Positions 10,401 through 13,026 of a stretch of 13,026 nt of DNA are shown here, piece by piece. The stretch is taken from NCBI GenBank assembly GCA_900617975.1, contig UZAE01001494.1, positions 1 through 13,026 on the forward strand, given 5' to 3'. A model generated the notes under the pieces. It did not search any database. It worked only from the letters and a program-made list of their open reading frames with translations, and was not told the origin of the DNA. The position numbers and the translations under genes are program-made. Positions within the stretch are counted from its first letter, which is position 1. Every line of letters starts with the position of its first letter. Source of the DNA: Rodentolepis nana. Taxonomy: Eukaryota > Platyhelminthes > Cestoda > Cyclophyllidea > Hymenolepididae.

Positions 10401-11474
10401 ACATCATTGACTTTTATTTTTTGTGTTTCCAGATTGGTCAGAATTTGGTAGTGAAAACTAGGTTACTTGAGCAAAGTCCCATGAAATTTTCCAATTTTAC
10501 TGACTCTCAAGTTCATTAAAAGATCGCATCAAGGGCAAGATTTGGACTAGATATGCTTAGTATGCTTAAACTGTTCTTTTTTGTTTTAAAATAATTACAA
10601 GCGAACTGTGTTTGCGAGGGCCTCAATTCTAAAACAAACTCCTTCTCAATAAAAAAGCTTCGAATGGCTGCACTATATCCATAACATCCTCATTGTTTGA
10701 GGGCATTCCGTTCGGCCTATGCTCAGCTAAAAAACGACTTGTATGAGGGCAAAAGGTTTAAACTTTCAACATTAAAAGTTCGTATTGATTTGCATTTTGT
10801 AATCTCTCGTTTTGTCATCATGTTTACGTTTATCTAATACCGTGCATTCAAATACACCGATTATGAACATTAGTGCTTCTCTTGTCCTTGGATTTACATA
10901 GATGTAAGTAACGCTCGCAATTGTTCCTTTTAAAACAAAGAGACTAAAAAGATTGTGCAAAATTTTAGCATTCGTGGTGTTTAGGGTGCACAAAGACTCT
11001 TGTAATTTCCTTTTTGCAGATACCACCGTTGAGATTATGGAGAATGATGCTGAGAAGGAGTCTAAAGAGGATATTTCAGTAAAATCCACAAGAAGTCATT
11101 GTTCACGTTGTTTGTATATCTCCGGGCATGTTTGCCAGTGGTTCTGGGGTTTCAGTGATGATCCTTGTCCATCGGACATCAAGTGCTGCTGTGGCAAACT
11201 ATCTCTTCCACCAAAATCAAACGCCCCGATGACAACGGCTGATGAGGCTCTCAACTTCAGTCCAATTAGTCTTCAACAAAATCGCAATGTCAAAATTGGA
11301 CTTTTCATCGGTTTGGTGTTTATTGTGTCCATCACTGTGTTCCTTTTCTGTTTCTTCTCGCTCTACTTTGGTTTGATCACAAGAGGGCCTCTCCGATTGA
11401 TCGGCAACTCGACTTCTAAAGTTATTCTTGAAGCGGTTAAGAAACTGCAAGATTATAACATGATTGCTTATTAA
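4305..11474 (+). CDS. SLC5-family sodium/solute cotransporter, myo-inositol cotransporter-like (3' half, five exons)
   Basis: Spliced CDS joining 4305-4412, 8236-8386, 8984-9152, 9235-9676 and 11020-11474. The joined frame is open for 440 complete residues and ends at TAA. Members of this plasma-membrane family couple inward Na+ flow to uptake of sugars, myo-inositol or other small solutes. Seen: an extracellular four-cysteine loop (C-x5-C-x3-C-x5-C), the Na2-site helix ending in [12 protein letters not shown], the sugar-site helix [39 protein letters not shown], a long acidic loop and a final hydrophobic helix. These match the C-terminal halves of SLC5A1/3/9/11 in order and spacing. MSDL, MQGGQ, PDNRP and WFxGF favour SLC5A3/SLC5A11 (SMIT) over the glucose transporters; this rests on remembered sequences. 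The 5' exons lie outside the window. Family assignment is nearly certain. Myo-inositol as substrate is inference, and a flatworm sugar transporter with SMIT-like sequence remains possible. Confidence 0.93.
5329..5471 (+). repeat. Direct repeat of 15 bases, one mismatch
   Basis: GATCGATCCAATCAT (5329-5343) and GATCGATCTAATCAT (5457-5471) differ at one base and bracket 113 bases of T-rich intron. I see no coding content between them and no terminal inverted repeats, so this is not evidence of a mobile element by itself. Confidence 0.4.
7354..7367. repeat. 14-base perfect palindrome
   Basis: ATATTGG followed directly by CCAATAT, with no spacer. It lies in the 3.8 kb intron. It could be a dimeric protein-binding site or chance. 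Confidence 0.5.
7560..7756 (+). other. Exon-like segment inside the 3.8 kb intron (cryptic or alternative exon candidate)
   Basis: A pyrimidine-rich stretch ends in CATTCAG at 7559 and a donor-like AAG|GTATAC stands at 7757. Spliced from exon A (phase 1), the segment reads in frame: G + AA makes Glu, followed by 65 codons with a hydrophobic stretch ([13 protein letters not shown]). The 197-base length would shift exon B into a frame with an early stop. Without the donor, reading ends at TGA 7778-7780. It has no recognised homology and may be chance. Confidence 0.25.
8236..8386 (+). CDS. Exon B of SLC5 transporter: TM9 with Na2-site residues
   Basis: The acceptor is a T-rich tract ending TTTTTTTGTCTAG at 8235; the donor is AG|GTAAGC at 8387. 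The exon completes the Gly codon from exon A and ends with two bases of an Arg codon. It encodes [20 protein letters not shown], then [14 protein letters not shown] and a basic intracellular loop ([15 protein letters not shown]). In SGLT1 the Na2 sodium site uses S389, S392 and S393 of this helix. The aligned residues here are Ala48, Ser51 and Asp52, numbering the in-window protein from Thr at 4307. Ala at the first position is also found in the bacterial Vibrio transporter (A361). The Ser-Asp pair resembles SLC5A3. The phases agree on both sides, so no exon is missing between A and B. Confidence 0.94.
8387..8983 (+). other. 597-base intron between exons B and C
   Basis: Donor GTAAGC and acceptor TTTTTAG, splitting an Arg codon (AG|A). 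It has no open frame of note. TAACCTA near 8645 and TAGGTTA near 8691 are reverse complements and could pair, but such short arms are weak evidence of anything functional. Confidence 0.92.
8984..9152 (+). CDS. Exon C of SLC5 transporter: TM10-TM11 and substrate-site Gln
   Basis: The acceptor is CATTTTTAG ending at 8983; the donor is CTG|GTAATA at 9153. The exon completes the Arg codon and ends in phase 0. It encodes two hydrophobic helices, [17 protein letters not shown] and [16 protein letters not shown], separated by [15 protein letters not shown]. Gln116 (codon 9072-9074) aligns with SGLT1 Gln457, a sugar-contacting residue. The SGLT1 Thr460 position is Ala119 here. The exon ends in WKRNNEL, the family's WKR.NE motif before TM12. 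Translation running past 9152 continues open for a while but changes frame relative to exon D, because the next intron is 82 bases long. Confidence 0.94.
9153..9234 (+). other. 82-base intron between exons C and D
   Basis: Donor GTAATA and acceptor TTGCCCTTAG. Removing it joins WKRNNEL to GAFTGL, the same uninterrupted block seen in all SLC5 relatives (WKR.NE.GAF.G). At 82 bases it is not a multiple of three, so retention shifts the frame and stops translation at 9306-9308. Confidence 0.95.
9235..9676 (+). CDS. Exon D of SLC5 transporter: TM12, TM13 and acidic cytoplasmic loop
   Basis: The acceptor is CTCATTGCCCTTAG ending at 9234; the proposed donor is TTAG|GTAAAC at 9677. The exon starts in phase 0 with [18 protein letters not shown] (TM12), then the extracellular [25 protein letters not shown].. 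(TM13) and [20 protein letters not shown]12 to the FW motif matches SLC5 proteins closely, especially SLC5A3. The remaining part is a hydrophilic loop of low conservation, with DDDD at residues 236-239 and the acidic run EDEEEE at residues 265-270. If the donor is not used, the frame runs on to a TGA at 9712-9714. The 5' end is firm. The 3' donor rests on frame agreement with exon E and on a reasonable GTAAAC site. Confidence 0.9.
9953..9963 (+). repeat. 11-base G homopolymer
   Basis: Eleven consecutive G residues inside the intron between exons D and E, followed directly by TAAGTAG, so the junction resembles a GGTAAGT donor. No upstream exon is evident to use it. Confidence 0.8.
10313..10336. 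repeat. Short hairpin, 7-bp arms
   Basis: TACTAGT (10313-10319) and ACTAGTA (10330-10336) are perfect reverse complements around a 10-base loop, in the intron between exons D and E and about 100 bases before the internal acceptor. Confidence 0.5.
10433..10461 (+). other. Possible alternative last exon of the transporter
   Basis: A strong pyrimidine tract and acceptor (TTTTATTTTTTGTGTTTCCAG) end at 10432. Joined to exon D, the frame reads D-W-S-E-F-G-S-E-N and then TAG at 10459-10461. A canonical AATAAA lies at 10648-10653, 187 bases after that stop. The product would lack the cysteine cluster and TM14. The support is splice-site and frame sense only. Confidence 0.25.
11020..11474 (+). CDS. 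Exon E (last coding exon) of SLC5 transporter: Cys-rich loop, TM14 and C-terminal tail
   Basis: The acceptor is TTTCCTTTTTGCAG ending at 11019. G from exon D plus AT makes Asp290, and 150 codons follow to TAA. The exon holds a charged start ([14 protein letters not shown]), a stretch of seven cysteines in 31 residues (317-347, including CCC), and WFWGF at about 330-334, which corresponds to the W/LFCG block of SLC5A1/3/9. Next come a PMTTADEAL segment, as in the T.EE region of relatives, and one strong hydrophobic helix at about 381-407 (TM14). Mammalian relatives end at or just after TM14, but here a further 33 residues follow, with an N-S-T sequon at Asn419. Open sequence upstream of 11020 is intron. 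The link to exon D is supported by phase and by the conserved order of blocks. Confidence 0.9.
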
Positions 11475-13026
11475 TTTTTCTATCAGTCCCGTTACAATCA
11501 GCCTCTAATCATATTTGACCTAATGCGTTCATTTTTTCATTCTCAATGTATAATTTGCTATGGCCTTGTTAATGCTTCTTTTCCGCTAATTCTGAAGAGA
11601 AGAAAATGAGGTATCTTCTTAAGCTGTTCCTACTAATCGTAAGACGTGAATTCCCTGCTCTCTGCTTGACACTCAATGCTGATTGAAACAACTTTGTTGT
11701 CTAAGATATTTTAGTCCATTCTTTCAGTCACTCTTGCTTAATGGAGGAAAATGGGAGGAGACATCGATTTGTTTCCCGAAATCTTTCAAGCTTATATCCG
11801 CTACCTGGTTTCGCTCAAATGTGATGGCCTGGCAGATTGCTCAGTATAAACGATAGCTGGATCTGTATACGAAAACACTCAGAACCTGAGGAGCCGAATG
11901 CTGTAATTTTGAGGACTCAGTAATGACAGAGTTTGAACTATAAATAATATCAAATAACCATTAAGTCAGTAATCAGTGTTACATTTGTTTGGTAAGCGGT
12001 TTGTGATGAATGGTGCAGAAAGAAATAGATGAAAGGCTATCACTTGTAAATAGGAACAATTTATTTGAGGCTACTTGACCAACTGCTCAATGTAATTAAC
12101 CATTCAATTAGCCCATTCCGACTTTGTAGTTTTGAACAAAGGGTCAATATTTACTCATATAGGTTACTTTCTCAACAATTAACACGAATGAAGAGAGATG
12201 AAGTAATCTACTATCATTCTCAAATATAGTGGAAATGCTTTCTCTCATAACAACTTTCACACAAGAAGGACGATAAGTTAAATTTCGGGAGGTCCTTTTG
12301 TTAAAATGAGGACTCATGAGGCTTAAATCAACTCACTAACAGTAGTTTAAGTAAATGTGTATTTTTCAAGCCTAAAATTGTTTCGGACTTCGGAACCATG
12401 GTCCAGTTTGAAGTTAAGGGTGTTAATATAAAAAAATTTATTGAAAAAGGTTTCCATTATGAAAATTTCAGAATGAGGAGCTTTTTTTACCACTTTTGGT
12501 AACTATGACCCGTTGACTAATATGAAAGTACACGCTGGAAACTTTAGGTTTTGTTTGAAGCATCCGGCTTAAATGACCTGTGGAGTCTAATGCAGTATAT
12601 TCTATGGTGTACGTTAGACACTTAACAAACAACCGTATTCGAATACGGCGCACAAACAAAATTAACTGAAGCAAGGATATATTGAATCATACAAATGCGT
12701 GATGGAAAGTATTAAGTAAATTATGAAAGCACATTCAGTGGATTTTATGTGGTAACCAGGACTGCAAATTACCACATCGGCTAAGCAATCACGGCCACAA
12801 GAATTGGATGACGCAGACTAGAGTAAGAATAGTTGAGAGAACAAAAGAAAGCATAGCCCATGCAGTTCTAGATATGTTTGCATTTTTGTTAATAATTAGT
12901 TGTGTCCGTTCTATCACCACACTCTACAATTGCTAATAGTTAATCGCTTTTCTACTACACTCCCCCTTTACGCACACCAAGAAGTTAAAAGTGCTTGTGT
13001 ACCCATGACAACCCACCTCCCCCCCC
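11475..13026 (+). other. 3' UTR and intergenic sequence, no recognised gene
   Basis: The 3' UTR starts at 11475, but its end is not clear. I see no canonical AATAAA after the stop; the nearest variants are TATAAA at 11845-11850 and 11939-11944. The remaining sequence to 13026 is AT-rich, with only a short unrecognisable minus-strand open frame (12468-12674). A perfect 16-base palindrome lies at 12633-12648. The window stops inside a C-run (13019-13026). Confidence 0.75.
12633..12648. repeat. 16-base perfect palindrome
   Basis: CCGTATTCGAATACGG has no central spacer. Copies of ACAAAC stand on both sides, so a short direct repeat brackets the palindrome. It lies about 1.16 kb after the transporter stop codon. 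Confidence 0.6.

Larger units (their letters stand above)
9677..11019 (+). other. 1.34 kb intron between exons D and E
   Basis: Donor GTAAAC and acceptor TTTTTGCAG. The phase is 1 on both sides, giving an Asp codon. The intron includes an in-frame stop 36 bases in (9712-9714), an 11-base G-run (9953-9963), a strong internal acceptor at 10432 and several AATAAA hexamers (9977, 10055, 10648). It is therefore the place in this gene most likely to carry alternative 3' ends. Confidence 0.85.

Noticed and set aside
10953..11019. ATG at 10953 as a start of an independent 173-codon gene
   Set aside because: The first 22 codons precede a strong acceptor (TTTTTGCAG) and show no family similarity. Similarity to SLC5 C-termini begins after 11020, and the phase fits exon D.
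11217..11450. Minus-strand frame opposite exon E
   Set aside because: It is a shadow of the TM14 coding region with no recognisable domain.
12468..12674. 68-codon minus-strand frame downstream of the gene
   Set aside because: It shows no recognised motif and its length is expected by chance; no splice or promoter context was evident.
1..13026. tRNA, rRNA, CRISPR array or transposase genes
   Set aside because: I read both strands for tRNA B-box patterns, regular spaced repeats and transposase or reverse transcriptase motifs. Nothing convincing was found; GTTCGAAT near 9275 lies inside exon D.

Overview
This looks like nuclear DNA of an intron-rich invertebrate. It is AT-rich by eye, coding blocks are short and bounded by GT..AG splice sites, introns range from 82 to more than 4,300 bases, and there are no operons or ribosome binding sites. 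The transporter is animal-type. A parasitic flatworm (tapeworm or fluke) is my best guess, but that is inference from general gene style only. No search could be run.

The window holds one recognisable gene: the 3' half of a plus-strand SLC5-family sodium/solute cotransporter. Five coding exons (4305-4412, 8236-8386, 8984-9152, 9235-9676, 11020-11474) join in one open frame and give 440 complete residues plus a split first codon, ending at TAA 11472-11474. The missing 5' half (the N-terminus through about transmembrane helix 8, roughly 340 residues by comparison with vertebrate relatives) must lie upstream of base 1, because I find no SLC5 exon in 1-4304. The nearest vertebrate relatives, from remembered family sequences, are the sodium/myo-inositol cotransporters SLC5A3 (SMIT1) and SLC5A11 (SMIT2), rather than the glucose transporters SGLT1/2. 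A SMIT1-type Ser-Asp pair stands where SGLT1 has the Na2-site Ser-Ser pair. Other shared blocks are MQGGQ, PDNRP, EEQIR..TFW and a C-terminal WFxGF block.

Layout: 1-4304 is the 3' part of an upstream intron, with a G-run, several hairpins and a short direct repeat. 4413-8235 is a 3.8 kb intron with one exon-like segment (7560-7756). 8387-8983 and 9153-9234 are shorter introns. 9677-11019 is an intron that contains a plausible alternative last exon. 11475-13026 is 3' UTR and intergenic sequence with no recognisable gene; it holds a perfect 16-base palindrome and ends in a C-run at the window edge.

The points most worth checking are the C-terminal end of the protein (an unusual 33-residue tail after the last membrane helix, a cysteine cluster, and possible alternative C-termini), the exon-like segment inside the large intron, and the hairpin at 391-440. 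I see no evidence for a wholly new multi-gene system, RNA gene, CRISPR array or intact mobile element.
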